Source: Acutalibacter sp.
GTDB lineage: Bacteria; Bacillota; Clostridia; Oscillospirales; Acutalibacteraceae
Direction: 5' to 3'
DNA: 23,327 nucleotides
Assembly (NCBI GenBank): GCA_022801475.1
Contig: JAAWSH010000001.1
Location: 1 to 23,327, forward strand
Numbering within the stretch: the first letter of the stretch is position 1; each line of letters starts with the position of its first letter. The translations under genes and the position numbers were made by a program. Below, one piece after another: positions 15,432 to 23,327 of the stretch. A model generated the notes under the pieces. The model did no database searches, was not told where the DNA came from, and saw nothing but the letters and a program-made list of their open reading frames with translations.

Positions 15432-15538
15432 CCTAGAGCCTGTTTTAAAACCCCGAAATACTGTCTGTTTTGAGCAGAAAAGGAGGTTTCGGTGTCAAAA
15501 ATCCAGCATTTCTCCGGTTTTCAAACAGACTCTAGAGT
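15432..15538. repeat. Miniature inverted-repeat element A2 (internal deletion form)
   Basis: This is the inverted, shortened counterpart of element A1. Both ends match A1 (GCCTGTTTTAAAACCCCGAA on the left; ACTCTAGAG on the right), but it has a single GTCAAAAATCC where A1, read on the minus strand, has two copies 64 bp apart. The length difference (107 versus 171 bp) is exactly 64 bp, so the copy looks like a deletion between the short direct repeats. No gene is present between 15307 and 15778; the remaining part (15539-15631) shows nothing recognisable. Confidence 0.8.
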
Positions 15539-15631
15539 GCTGCCCTAAAAACCACAACGGGCCGAGACTTGGTTTTGCCAAATCCCGGCCCTTTGACCCC
15601 TGTCTTTTCCCTGTCCTTTTGTTCAGTGGTA

Positions 15632-15779
15632 ATATAGTTAACGCAGTTCAAAATAGGTGATAGCTCTAGAGGTGATAGCTCTAGAGCTAACAGCTCTTTT
15701 GAACCTGGCGGCACAGGTGTGCCCGCGCCATTCTGCTTAAAAATCGGTACGAACTGATTTTTAAGCGCGTTTACTATAT
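15632..15779. repeat. Miniature inverted-repeat element C1
   Basis: A 148-bp element with inverted ends ATATAGTTAACGC (15632-15644) and GCGTTTACTATAT (15767-15779). Just inside, GTTCAAAA and TTTTGAAC could close a stem, and a 15-bp direct repeat, AGGTGATAGCTCTAG, occurs twice in tandem (15655-15684). A second hairpin, CTTAAAAATC/GATTTTTAAG (15736-15765), is U-rich on both strands and may terminate transcription. The element ends at the stop codon of the rubrerythrin gene. The copy at 18687-18807 has the same ends. Confidence 0.75.
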
Positions 15780-16318
15780 CAGTAGTTTTCGGGCTTTACC
15801 TGGAAATAGCTCTGGGGATGGGCGCAGACCGGGCAGATCTCCGGGGCCTTCTTGCCCACGCAGATGTGGCCGCAGTTCCTGCACTGCCAGATGGCGTCCC
15901 CGTCCTTAGAGAACACAGCCCCTTCCTCCAGGTTTTTCAGCAGCTTACGGTAGCGTTCCTCGTGCTCCTTTTCAATCTTCGCTACGCCCTCGAACAGGTT
16001 GGCAATCTGGTCAAAGCCCTCTTCCCGGGCGGTTTTGGCAAAGCCCGCGTACATGTCGGTCCACTCGTAATTTTCTCCTTCGGCCGCGGCCTTCAGGTTC
16101 TCCTTGGTCTCGCCAATACCGCCGTTAAGCAGCTTAAACCACATTTTGGCGTGTTCCTTCTCGTTGGCGGCGGTCTCCTCGAAAATGGCGGCGATCTGCT
16201 CGTAGCCGTCCTTACGGGCCTTGCTGGCAAAGTAGGTGTACTTATTTCGGGCCTGGCTCTCACCGGCAAAGGCAGTAAGCAGGTTGGCCTCGGTTTTGCT
16301 TCCTTTTAGTTCAGGCAT
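15779..16318 (-). CDS. rbr: Rubrerythrin
   Basis: A 179-residue cytoplasmic peroxide-reducing protein of anaerobes. The four-helix di-iron domain (about 1-132) has the expected ligands: E20 in FAGESQAR, E53 and H56 (ANEKEHAK), E82/E85 (GENYEW) and E116/H119 (IEKEHEERY). A C-terminal rubredoxin-like domain holds one iron through C145-x2-C148 and C161-x2-C164. Length is normal for the family. It starts at 16318 with AAGGAGGAAC upstream and has a strong promoter of its own. It uses reduced rubredoxin or NADH-linked partners, none of which is encoded next to it. Very secure. Confidence 0.97.
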   Translation of the reverse strand: MPELKGSKTEANLLTAFAGESQARNKYTYFASKARKDGYEQIAAIFEETAANEKEHAKMWFKLLNGGIGETKENLKAAAEGENYEWTDMYAGFAKTAREEGFDQIANLFEGVAKIEKEHEERYRKLLKNLEEGAVFSKDGDAIWQCRNCGHICVGKKAPEICPVCAHPQSYFQVKPENY

Positions 16319-16402
16319 GGGATGTTCCTCCTTGTAAAAAATTTAGCCGTATTAAGATTGTAATAGCTGTGCTTGCGGTCTTGATATATTGTTCTTGTAG
16401 AT

Positions 16403-16431
16403 ATTATGGCATAAAATGGCAAAAATGTCAA
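16403..16431 (-). promoter_or_regulatory. Promoter of the rubrerythrin gene
   Basis: On the minus strand, consensus TTGACA (16426-16431) and CATAAT (16403-16408) are 17 bp apart. The overlapping stretch TAAGAATTATTGACA matches 10 of the 14 fixed bases of the PerR box consensus known from Bacillus, so peroxide control is possible, but this similarity is weak. Confidence 0.75.
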
Positions 16432-16642
16432 TAATTCTTATTTTTTAAAAAAGTAGGAAGCGGTCATATTAGGAAACTGGCAAAACCACTTAGAAGGTTT
16501 TTTGTAACCTGCCTCACACAGTTTTCTCCGTCCAAAAAGATCAAGTGTGCCAAACATCTGCCGAAAAGCTGGTTGACCAGCGCTTTTGACTAGCTTTTTA
16601 TTTTGAATTTGTAAAATTATCGTGAAGCCTGGGAACAGGCTG

Positions 16643-16671
16643 TTGAAAATTCCTGTCAGGGAGGGTATACT
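16643..16671 (+). promoter_or_regulatory. Promoter of the zinc-ribbon protein gene
   Basis: TTGAAA (16643-16648) and TATACT (16666-16671) are 17 bp apart, giving a start near 16678. An ATG directly after the -10 box therefore cannot be the translation start. The stretch 16432-16642 between the two promoters shows no gene. Confidence 0.75.
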
Positions 16672-16706
16672 ATGAGTAATAGAATACGTTGAAGGTGTTG
16701 ATTTTT

Positions 16707-17102
16707 GTGTTTTTCCAAAGGTTCCAGCGCTTTTTGTACGGCCGCTATGGTACAGACCAGATGAGTATGGTTCTGCTGGTGCTAGGTTTAGTATTGTCCC
16801 TAGTGGGCGGAATATTCTTTTGGCCGCTCACCCTTTTGGCAGACGCTGTATTTATCTATGTGCTGTTCCGCACCTTTTCCCGGAACATTGCCGCTCGCCA
16901 GCGGGAGCTGGCAGCTTTTATGAAGCGGTGGGAGCCGATTTCCCAGTGGTTCCGGGTGCAAAGGGAACGGTTCCGCCAGCGCAAAACCTATAAGTATTTC
17001 AAATGCCCAAACTGCCGCCAGCAGCTGCGGGCGCCCCGCGGCAGGGGGAAAATTGAGGTAACCTGCCAGCGGTGCCGAAGCGTTTTTCAGACCAAGACTT
17101 AG
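16707..17102 (+). CDS. Small membrane protein with C-terminal zinc ribbon
   Basis: A 131-residue protein of unknown function, of a type common in Clostridia. It begins MFFQRFQRFLYGRYGTDQM, has two membrane segments (about 20-38 and 40-56), a basic linker, and a zinc ribbon formed by C100-x2-C103 and C120-x2-C123. The GTG at 16707 is preferred: GAAGGTG lies 9 nt upstream and the promoter puts the transcript start near 16678. A TTG at 16689 would add six residues and lacks a binding site. The last codons and the stop lie inside the first unit of the 41-bp tandem repeat that follows, so the C-terminal SVFQTKT tail is repeat-derived. It may sit at the membrane with its zinc ribbon in the cytoplasm. 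Confidence 0.8.
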   Translation: MFFQRFQRFLYGRYGTDQMSMVLLVLGLVLSLVGGIFFWPLTLLADAVFIYVLFRTFSRNIAARQRELAAFMKRWEPISQWFRVQRERFRQRKTYKYFKCPNCRQQLRAPRGRGKIEVTCQRCRSVFQTKT

Positions 17103-17219
17103 TCTTTGTCCTCAAACGCTGCGTTTTTCAGACCAAGACTTAGTCTTTGTCCTCAAGTGCTGCGTTTTTCAGACCAAGCTTAGTCTTTGTCCTCAAGTAC
17201 TGCATTTTTCAGACCAAGT
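17080..17219. repeat. 41-bp tandem repeat with palindromic core
   Basis: Three and a half units start at 17080, 17121, 17162 and 17202 (spacing 41, 41 and 40 bp). Each begins GCGTTTTTCAGACCAAG and the full ones carry the near-palindrome AAGACTTAGTCTT; unit 3 has lost one base in it. The first unit overlaps the 3' end of the zinc-ribbon gene and supplies its stop codon. Units are contiguous, so this is not a CRISPR array. It may act as repeated RNA hairpins or protein-binding sites. Confidence 0.85.
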
Positions 17220-17242
17220 CCTTTGCGGCTCTCTTGTCCCCA

Positions 17243-17277
17243 CCCAGCCAGCCGCTTTGTGACAGGGGCTGGCTGGG
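17243..17277 (+). terminator. GC-rich hairpin upstream of the AI-2E family gene
   Basis: CCCAGCCAGCC (17243-17253) and GGCTGGCTGGG (17267-17277) form a perfect 11-bp stem around a 13-nt loop. There is no T-run, only an A-rich stretch downstream. It could be a transcript end for the zinc-ribbon gene or an attenuating leader structure for the next gene. Confidence 0.4.
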
Positions 17278-17348
17278 GAGAATGGGAAAAAACCGGAGTC
17301 GAAGTTTGTGGGGGGAAAGCCCCAATGACCTTTAATGAGGAGAGTAAG

Positions 17349-18554
17349 ATGAGAGAAAAGTTTTCTAAAAGTATGCTGGGCACTGGCTGCCTACTGATTG
17401 CCTTTGCGGGGGCAGTCACCTTGGCAGTGCTACGGTTCGACCAGGTGTGGGCCGCCCTGACTACCTTGGGCAACACGGTGGCTCCCCTGATAGGGGGCCT
17501 GGTGCTTGCCTATATTTTGAATGTGTTCGTCCACTTTTTTGAGGATATTGCTTTTAAGCCCTTTGCCAGAATAAAATCCCCTATGTGGAAAAAGGCCCGC
17601 CGCCCCCTGGCCATTACCCTGGCCTACCTGGTGGTGCTTCTGGTGGCTGTGTTTATCTGCTGCTTTATTATCCCCAGCCTGGTGGAGTCCGTCAGCGGCC
17701 TGGCGGCCACCATACAAAGAACCGCGCCGGTGTATGTCAACCAGTTTATGGCATGGGCCAACCAGGTTGCTCTGGAATATGACCTGACCTTTGTCCAGGA
17801 CTTTTTACGGGGCTTTAACTGGAGTTCCATGCTTACGGACGTGACAAAGGTCACCACCGAGTTTTTGGCCTCCCTGTTCAATGTTACCGTGAACCTGGCC
17901 TCCGGCGTTTTTTCCGTGATTATGGGCTTCATCTTCTCGGTATACATGCTTTTTGGAAAAGAAAAGCTGCTGCGCGGCACCAGGGACGCTCTGCGGGCAT
18001 TTTTGCCCCACCGGGCCGCCGCAGTGGCCGCCCACGTGGGCCGGCTGAGCAACCGGGTGTTTTTCTCCTTTATCAAAGGGCAGCTCACCGAATGTGTGAT
18101 TTTGGGGGTGCTGTGCTACCTGGGCATGAGCCTTTTGGGCCTGGACTATGCCCTGCTCATCTCCTCTGTGGTGGCCCTGGGGGCCTTAATTCCCATTCTG
18201 GGGGCCTATGTCGGCGCAGGGGTGGGGGCCTTTATCCTACTGCTTGTACACCCCATTGACTCTCTGATCTTTGTGATCTTCCTGGTAATCTTACAGCAGG
18301 TGGAGGGCAACCTGATCTATCCCCGGGTGGTGGGCTCCTCGATTGGCCTGCCGCCTCTGTGGACCATGTTCGCGGTGCTGTTCTGGGGAGGCATCCTGGG
18401 CATTGTGGGCATCTGGATTGGTACCCCAGTAACAGCGGTAGCCTACCGCTTGCTGCGCACAGCAGTCTATAGCCGGCTGCATAAGCGGGACTCGCTGCCA
18501 GAAACGCTAGAAATAGCGGCAGAGAAAGCCGCTACAAAAGAAGCGGGGGAATAA
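17349..18554 (+). CDS. AI-2E family transporter
   Basis: A 401-residue membrane protein of the AI-2E/UPF0118 (DUF20) family. The pattern fits: two or three membrane segments in the first 110 residues, a soluble middle part, then a cluster of membrane segments from about residue 225 with the family's FIKGQLTE motif, LGALIPILGAYVG and the end motif PRVVGSSIGLPPLW. Characterised members export the signal AI-2, or act as sodium/proton antiporters, and many are unassigned, so the substrate is unknown. The ATG at 17349 has GAGGAGA 5 nt upstream; an ATG at 17325 is an alternative adding eight residues. It ends in a basic, alanine/glutamate-rich tail and is followed by a terminator. Confidence 0.88.
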   Translation: MREKFSKSMLGTGCLLIAFAGAVTLAVLRFDQVWAALTTLGNTVAPLIGGLVLAYILNVFVHFFEDIAFKPFARIKSPMWKKARRPLAITLAYLVVLLVAVFICCFIIPSLVESVSGLAATIQRTAPVYVNQFMAWANQVALEYDLTFVQDFLRGFNWSSMLTDVTKVTTEFLASLFNVTVNLASGVFSVIMGFIFSVYMLFGKEKLLRGTRDALRAFLPHRAAAVAAHVGRLSNRVFFSFIKGQLTECVILGVLCYLGMSLLGLDYALLISSVVALGALIPILGAYVGAGVGAFILLLVHPIDSLIFVIFLVILQQVEGNLIYPRVVGSSIGLPPLWTMFAVLFWGGILGIVGIWIGTPVTAVAYRLLRTAVYSRLHKRDSLPETLEIAAEKAATKEAGE

Positions 18555-18624
18555 CGCGCACAGGCAACGCGCCGCGCTGCCCGTATGGCACTGGCACCTG
18601 TACGCTCCCTGCTAAAAACAGAAG

Positions 18625-18660
18625 AAGGAGCCTCCTCCCTACATGGAAGAGGCTCCTTTT
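18625..18660 (+). terminator. Terminator of the AI-2E family gene
   Basis: AAGGAGCCTC and GAGGCTCCTT form a 10-bp stem with a 14-nt loop and TTTT at the end, 70 nt after the stop codon. Nothing else is recognised between 18555 and 18686. Confidence 0.8.
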
Positions 18661-18686
18661 CGCATACTTCTTTTAAAATACCGGGG

Positions 18687-18807
18687 ATATAGTTAACGCG
18701 GTTCAAAAGAGGTATTTTACCTCTGGTATTTCACCTCTTATGAACCGCGCTCGCTTTGGCCAGCTTAAAAATCGATATTCACCGATTTTTAAGTGCGTTT
18801 ACTATAT
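18687..18807. repeat. Miniature inverted-repeat element C2
   Basis: A 121-bp copy of family C, in the same orientation as C1, with ends ATATAGTTAACGC and GCGTTTACTATAT. Its inner stem is GCGGTTCA/TGAACCGC, with GAGGT/ACCTC pairs inside, and the second hairpin is CTTAAAAATCG/CGATTTTTAAG. The ends and second hairpin are conserved with C1 while the inner part differs. It lies between convergent genes and directly beside element B2. Confidence 0.75.
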
Positions 18808-18817
18808 AGGCCGGCCT

Positions 18818-18995
18818 TAGTGCTTGTTTGAAAAATCGGTAACGCCGTCTTTATGCCCATAAGAGGCCTCTTTCTGCGGTCCTCGCTAATCGGGAAGAGT
18901 TGACAAAGAGTTGTGTGCAACTCTCGGTTTCTTCCTTGAAATGGACCCCTTCTGGCCAAAAATTCGTTATTTCCTCTATTTTCAAACAAGCCCTA
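18818..18995. repeat. Miniature inverted-repeat element B2
   Basis: A 178-bp element in the opposite orientation to B1. Its ends are TAGTGCTTGTTTGAAAAA and, on the other strand, TAGGGCTTGTTTGAAAA. Long stretches match B1, including the hairpin AGAGTTGTGTGCAACTCT and CTTGAAATG. Its last three bases on the minus strand, TAG, are the stop codon of the serine hydrolase gene, so insertion appears to have reset the 3' end of that gene. Confidence 0.8.
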
Positions 18996-20525
18996 GTGAT
19001 TCATAACCTCCCAGTACATTTTGGTCTTGGTGCTCACCTCACCCTGGGTAATCGTAAAGGCCATCTCTGGCAGAGACAGCTCGCCCAGACCGCTGGGCTC
19101 GGGAATTGTGGGGGTGGCGGTTACGGTCATACCCTCTCCGGTAAAGGCGAACAGGAACCGCCGCCCGCTGGCCCGACGGGTGTTGCGGATCTGCACCTCC
19201 AGCACATCCCGGCTACGCCAAGATCCGTTAAGGCCATAGGGCGTTCCATCCACCTCGGTCACAGCAAAATGGCCGTTCATGCCCAGGTCCAGGGTGGCTG
19301 TACCAGTATCTTGGGTCACAATCAGCTGGGCCTTGCCGTCCTCAAACCGGAAGCCAAGAGATTCCAGCTGGCCGCCAGCAGGGGCAAAGCTCCCTACCCC
19401 GCCCACCAGGTCCGCAAACCCCGGCAAGGGGCTGTTGGGTATGTAGACCGCACCGTTTAGCGAGCCCTCGGCCCCGGGGTTGCGCATGCCGAACAGCGGG
19501 TTCAGTTCCAGGCGCTCCAGGCGCTTTTGCAGCACATGCTGGGCATGAGGGTCCTCAGGCAGGGGGCCCTCAGCCATTTTGGGCAGCAGCTGGTGGTAGA
19601 CAGCGTCCAGGGCAGGCTGAAGGGTCTGAGAGGCTGAATGGATCACCAGCACGGCGTCCTGCTGGGTCATCACTACGCCGAACTGGCCATAGGCCCCGTC
19701 CCCCCGGAACACCCCGGGCTGGCTGCACCGCCAGAACTGGAAGCCGTAGCCAGACTGCCAGTCTGGGTCGCCACCCCAGCCAGCCCCGGCGTTCTCGATC
19801 TGCTTGGAGGTGGCCAGGTCAAACCACTCTGGGTTCAGCAGCTGCTTGCCCTGCCAGCTTCCCTTGTTGGCCACAAACTGCACAAACCGTGCCATGTCCT
19901 CAATGGAGATGGACATGCCCGCGCCGCCCATCTGGATGCCGTCGGCCATGGGCTGGCAGAAGATGTCCGCCATGCCAAGAGGCTGGAACAGCCGGGGCCC
20001 AAGGAACTGGGTCAGGGACAGGCCGGTCTTTTTGGTGATTATGGCGCTAAGCAGGTTGGTGCCAGCGGTGTTATACATAAAATGGGTGCCTGGCTCGTAC
20101 ACAAAGGGATGATGCATAAAGTCACGGACCCAGTCCACACTGCCGCCTCCGGCCCAGTCGATCTCATCCTGGTGGCCACAGCCCATCATCAGCACGTGGC
20201 GCACCTGGCATTTTTGCAGATTCTCGCTGGGGTTCTCGGGGACATGCTCGGGAAACAGGTCCACCAGCCGGTCGTCCAGGCTGAGGATGCCCTCCTGCAC
20301 CGCAAATCCTATGGCGGTGGAGGTCAGGCTTTTACTAAAGGAGAACATGATGTGGGGCACCCCGGGCTGGTATGGGGCCCAGGTTCCCTTGGCGCAGAGC
20401 TTGCCGTGGCGCAGCAGCATAAAGGCGTGCATCTCGATACCGGCGCTATAGAGCTCGTCCAGCATTGCGCCGATGGCGGCGGAAGGGATCCCTACGCTTT
20501 CGGGGGTGACGGTTTGAAAATCCAT
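18993..20525 (-). CDS. Serine hydrolase, class C beta-lactamase fold
   Basis: A 510-residue member of the beta-lactamase-related family (Pfam Beta-lactamase type). The catalytic S62-x-x-K65 lies in FSFSKSLTS and the tyrosine motif at Y151-N152-T153 in FMYNTAGTN. The hydrolase domain covers about 1-350; a beta-rich C-terminal domain follows. There is no signal peptide, so it is probably cytoplasmic and more likely an esterase or peptidase than a drug-resistance enzyme. The ATG at 20525 is chosen because GAGGT lies 8 nt upstream; the frame continues to 20618 without a start site. The stop codon is formed by repeat B2, so the original C terminus may have been slightly different. Substrate unknown. 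Confidence 0.87.
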   Translation of the reverse strand: MDFQTVTPESVGIPSAAIGAMLDELYSAGIEMHAFMLLRHGKLCAKGTWAPYQPGVPHIMFSFSKSLTSTAIGFAVQEGILSLDDRLVDLFPEHVPENPSENLQKCQVRHVLMMGCGHQDEIDWAGGGSVDWVRDFMHHPFVYEPGTHFMYNTAGTNLLSAIITKKTGLSLTQFLGPRLFQPLGMADIFCQPMADGIQMGGAGMSISIEDMARFVQFVANKGSWQGKQLLNPEWFDLATSKQIENAGAGWGGDPDWQSGYGFQFWRCSQPGVFRGDGAYGQFGVVMTQQDAVLVIHSASQTLQPALDAVYHQLLPKMAEGPLPEDPHAQHVLQKRLERLELNPLFGMRNPGAEGSLNGAVYIPNSPLPGFADLVGGVGSFAPAGGQLESLGFRFEDGKAQLIVTQDTGTATLDLGMNGHFAVTEVDGTPYGLNGSWRSRDVLEVQIRNTRRASGRRFLFAFTGEGMTVTATPTIPEPSGLGELSLPEMAFTITQGEVSTKTKMYWEVMNH

Positions 20526-20648
20526 GGTGATTACCTCGCTTAATATAAAAAATTTAGGGATAGCAAAAAAGAGGAAGCCTTGCACAGCCAAGGAACGCGA
20601 ACCTATCGAGGCCAGCAAACGCCAGAGAGAGGGGGAGGCTAGGGGCCG

Positions 20649-22540
<1,892 letters not shown>

Positions 22541-22581
22541 GCGGACAGCGATGCCGCCTGGTCCAAAAGAGAAAGAACGCC

Positions 22582-22604
22582 GCTTTTGAACTGTGTTGAC
22601 TATA
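22582..22604. repeat. Possible solo end of a family C element
   Basis: Read on the minus strand, TTATAGTCAACACAGTTCAAAA resembles the ATATAGTTAACGCAGTTCAAAA end of element C1 with about five differences. No matching right end is seen within about 150 bp, so this would be a relic. A chance match is possible. Confidence 0.3.
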
Positions 22605-22614
22605 ACTATGCAAG

Positions 22615-22650
22615 AAGGCCGGAACCCAGCCAGGGCTCCGGCCTTTCTCT
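22615..22650 (+). terminator. Terminator of the enolase gene
   Basis: AAGGCCGGAACCC and GGGCTCCGGCCTT pair over 13 positions with one mismatch and a 5-nt loop, followed by a T-rich tail. On the minus strand it could also end the downstream-facing exported-protein cluster. Confidence 0.85.
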
Positions 22651-22739
22651 TATTTATGCCGCTTTCGTACCAAAGCTAAAATCCCCGCCGCCAGTACCGT
22701 GGTTCCCACATAGATCCCAATCCCCACCAAAACCCACAT
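22650..22739 (-). CDS. 29-residue single-span membrane peptide or detached anchor
   Basis: The sequence starts MWVLVGIGIYVGTTVLAA and ends RKRHK: one hydrophobic span followed by a basic tail, like the C-terminal anchor of a surface protein. It is in the same frame as the exported protein upstream, separated from it only by TAG and two further codons. A weak site, AGAGGC, lies before the ATG. It may be a real small protein translated by coupling, or the rest of a longer gene cut by an amber stop. I cannot decide between these from the sequence. Confidence 0.45.
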   Translation of the reverse strand: MWVLVGIGIYVGTTVLAAGILALVRKRHK

Positions 22740-22745
22740 CTGCCT

Positions 22746-23288
22746 CTATCCCCCCACAGTGGTCCAATCTCCGTCCTCCGTCTGGGTCTGGGCAACAATA
22801 AACAGCTGCTGTTCGCCCATCAGCTGTAGCAGCTCTACTGCCTCTGGGTCCAGCTTCTTGTTAACCCGCACGGCCGTATACGCGGCCGGCGTCTGCTGTC
22901 CAGGCAGAAGCAGCCCGCCGGTCTCTTGGTTCTGGTAGTATAGATATTCGCCCTGGGCTTGCCAGTATTCCCCGGCCGGGGTGTTTTCGCATCCTGCCGG
23001 ACGGAACCCGGCGTTGGTCAGGTCGCCTGCCTCCAGCACCGCCTGTCCGTCCAGCTGGGGCGGACACAGCTTTACCCGCAGCCGGCAGGGAACGTTCCCC
23101 TGGTTGCGAAAGGACACCCCGCCAGGGGCAGACTCTCCCGGTTCCAGCACAGGGCCAGGGCCGCTGCCGCCCAGGGGGATAACCTCCACCTTGGTCTCCG
23201 GCTGGTGGGGGGCCAGCCGGTAACACAGGCCCCACAGCACGGCTACCAGTACCAGCAGCGAGGCCGCGGCCATCTGCCGCCGCCTCAT
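22746..23288 (-). CDS. TasA/camelysin-like exported protein
   Basis: A 180-residue protein with an N-terminal basic stretch (MRRRQ) and one hydrophobic segment (about 6-24), then an extracellular-type domain. The pattern VSFRNQGNVPCRLRVKL, followed later by GEYLYYQNQETGGLLLPGQQTP, resembles TasA/camelysin proteins, which have a KNTGN-x-VRV strand and a YYY-x-LAPG segment and are often processed by the SipW signal peptidase. This similarity is by eye and moderate. The ATG at 23286-23288 overlaps the stop of the upstream gene as ATGA, so translation is probably coupled. The frame ends at TAG (22746-22748) and continues in phase into a membrane anchor-like segment. Confidence 0.6.
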   Translation of the reverse strand: MRRRQMAAASLLVLVAVLWGLCYRLAPHQPETKVEVIPLGGSGPGPVLEPGESAPGGVSFRNQGNVPCRLRVKLCPPQLDGQAVLEAGDLTNAGFRPAGCENTPAGEYWQAQGEYLYYQNQETGGLLLPGQQTPAAYTAVRVNKKLDPEAVELLQLMGEQQLFIVAQTQTEDGDWTTVGG

Positions 23289-23327
23289 GGGGCCGCACCC
23301 AGCTGGTAGCTCTCCCAAACCGCGCCG
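23285..23327 (-). CDS. C-terminal end of an upstream gene (partial)
   Basis: Only the last codons are in the window, reading GAVWESYQLGAAP and then TGA. The stop overlaps the next ATG by the ATGA pattern, which is typical of genes in one operon. Too little remains to identify the product; a SipW-type peptidase or another exported-protein gene would be a reasonable neighbour. Confidence 0.55.
   Translation of the reverse strand, partial: GAVWESYQLGAAP

Noticed and set aside
16672..16692. A six-codon reading frame starting at the ATG after GGGAGGG, as a possible leader peptide
   Set aside because: The GGGAGGG and ATG lie inside and next to the -10 box of a well-formed promoter, so the ATG is upstream of the predicted transcript start.
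17080..17219. CRISPR array
   Set aside because: The units are contiguous 41-bp tandem repeats without unique spacers, and no cas genes are nearby.
18993..20525. Antibiotic-resistance beta-lactamase
   Set aside because: It has no signal peptide, carries a long C-terminal domain and has a YNT motif typical of the wider esterase-like family rather than a resistance enzyme.

Overview
The window looks like a chromosomal segment of a GC-rich, anaerobic, low-oxygen-adapted Firmicute, most likely a gut Clostridium-class bacterium (Oscillospiraceae/Ruminococcaceae-like). The reasons are strong AAGGAGG-type ribosome binding sites, clear sigma-A type promoters with 17-bp spacers, a rubrerythrin, an LplB/LplC-type sugar importer without its own ATPase, and GC-rich coding DNA separated by AT-rich repeat elements. 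This is inference; nothing here identifies a species.

Layout. 1-2764: an intergenic repeat (A1), an AraC-type regulator with a clear promoter (508-1359), a second repeat (B1), and a DUF1848 iron-sulfur protein on the minus strand (1847-2764). 2803-15370: a carbohydrate locus. A LacI-type repressor (minus) is divergent from one long plus-strand operon: two ABC permeases, a lipoprotein solute-binding protein, a GH127 beta-L-arabinofuranosidase, a GH31 alpha-glycosidase, an M24 Xaa-Pro-type peptidase and an EutH-type membrane protein, closed by a strong terminator. Matching palindromic operators sit between the divergent promoters and just after the operon start. 15432-18995: rubrerythrin (minus), a small zinc-ribbon membrane protein, a 41-bp tandem repeat array and an AI-2E family permease, with miniature repeats at both convergent junctions. 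18993-21197: a serine hydrolase and a GNAT acetyltransferase (minus). 21314-22540: a short enolase. 22650-23327: the end of a minus-strand cluster with a TasA/camelysin-like exported protein, a possible detached C-terminal membrane anchor, and the last residues of an upstream gene translationally coupled by ATGA.

How the genes work together. The sugar locus should import arabinofuranose-containing oligosaccharides or glycopeptides, using an ATPase encoded elsewhere, and cut them in the cytoplasm; neither glycosidase has a signal peptide. GH127 enzymes are best known for removing beta-L-arabinofuranose from hydroxyproline-rich plant glycoproteins, and an Xaa-Pro-type peptidase lies in the same operon. 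The locus could therefore be a plant glycopeptide (extensin-type) utilization system. That is a hypothesis from gene content, not something the sequence proves.

The other striking feature is a set of short non-coding elements. Families A and B share a terminal inverted repeat of the form TAGnGCYTGTTTgAAAA, and family C has ATATAGTtAACGC ends and internal hairpins. Five of the six full copies lie between convergent gene pairs. One has apparently donated the stop codon of the serine hydrolase gene, and one is an exact internal-deletion derivative of another.
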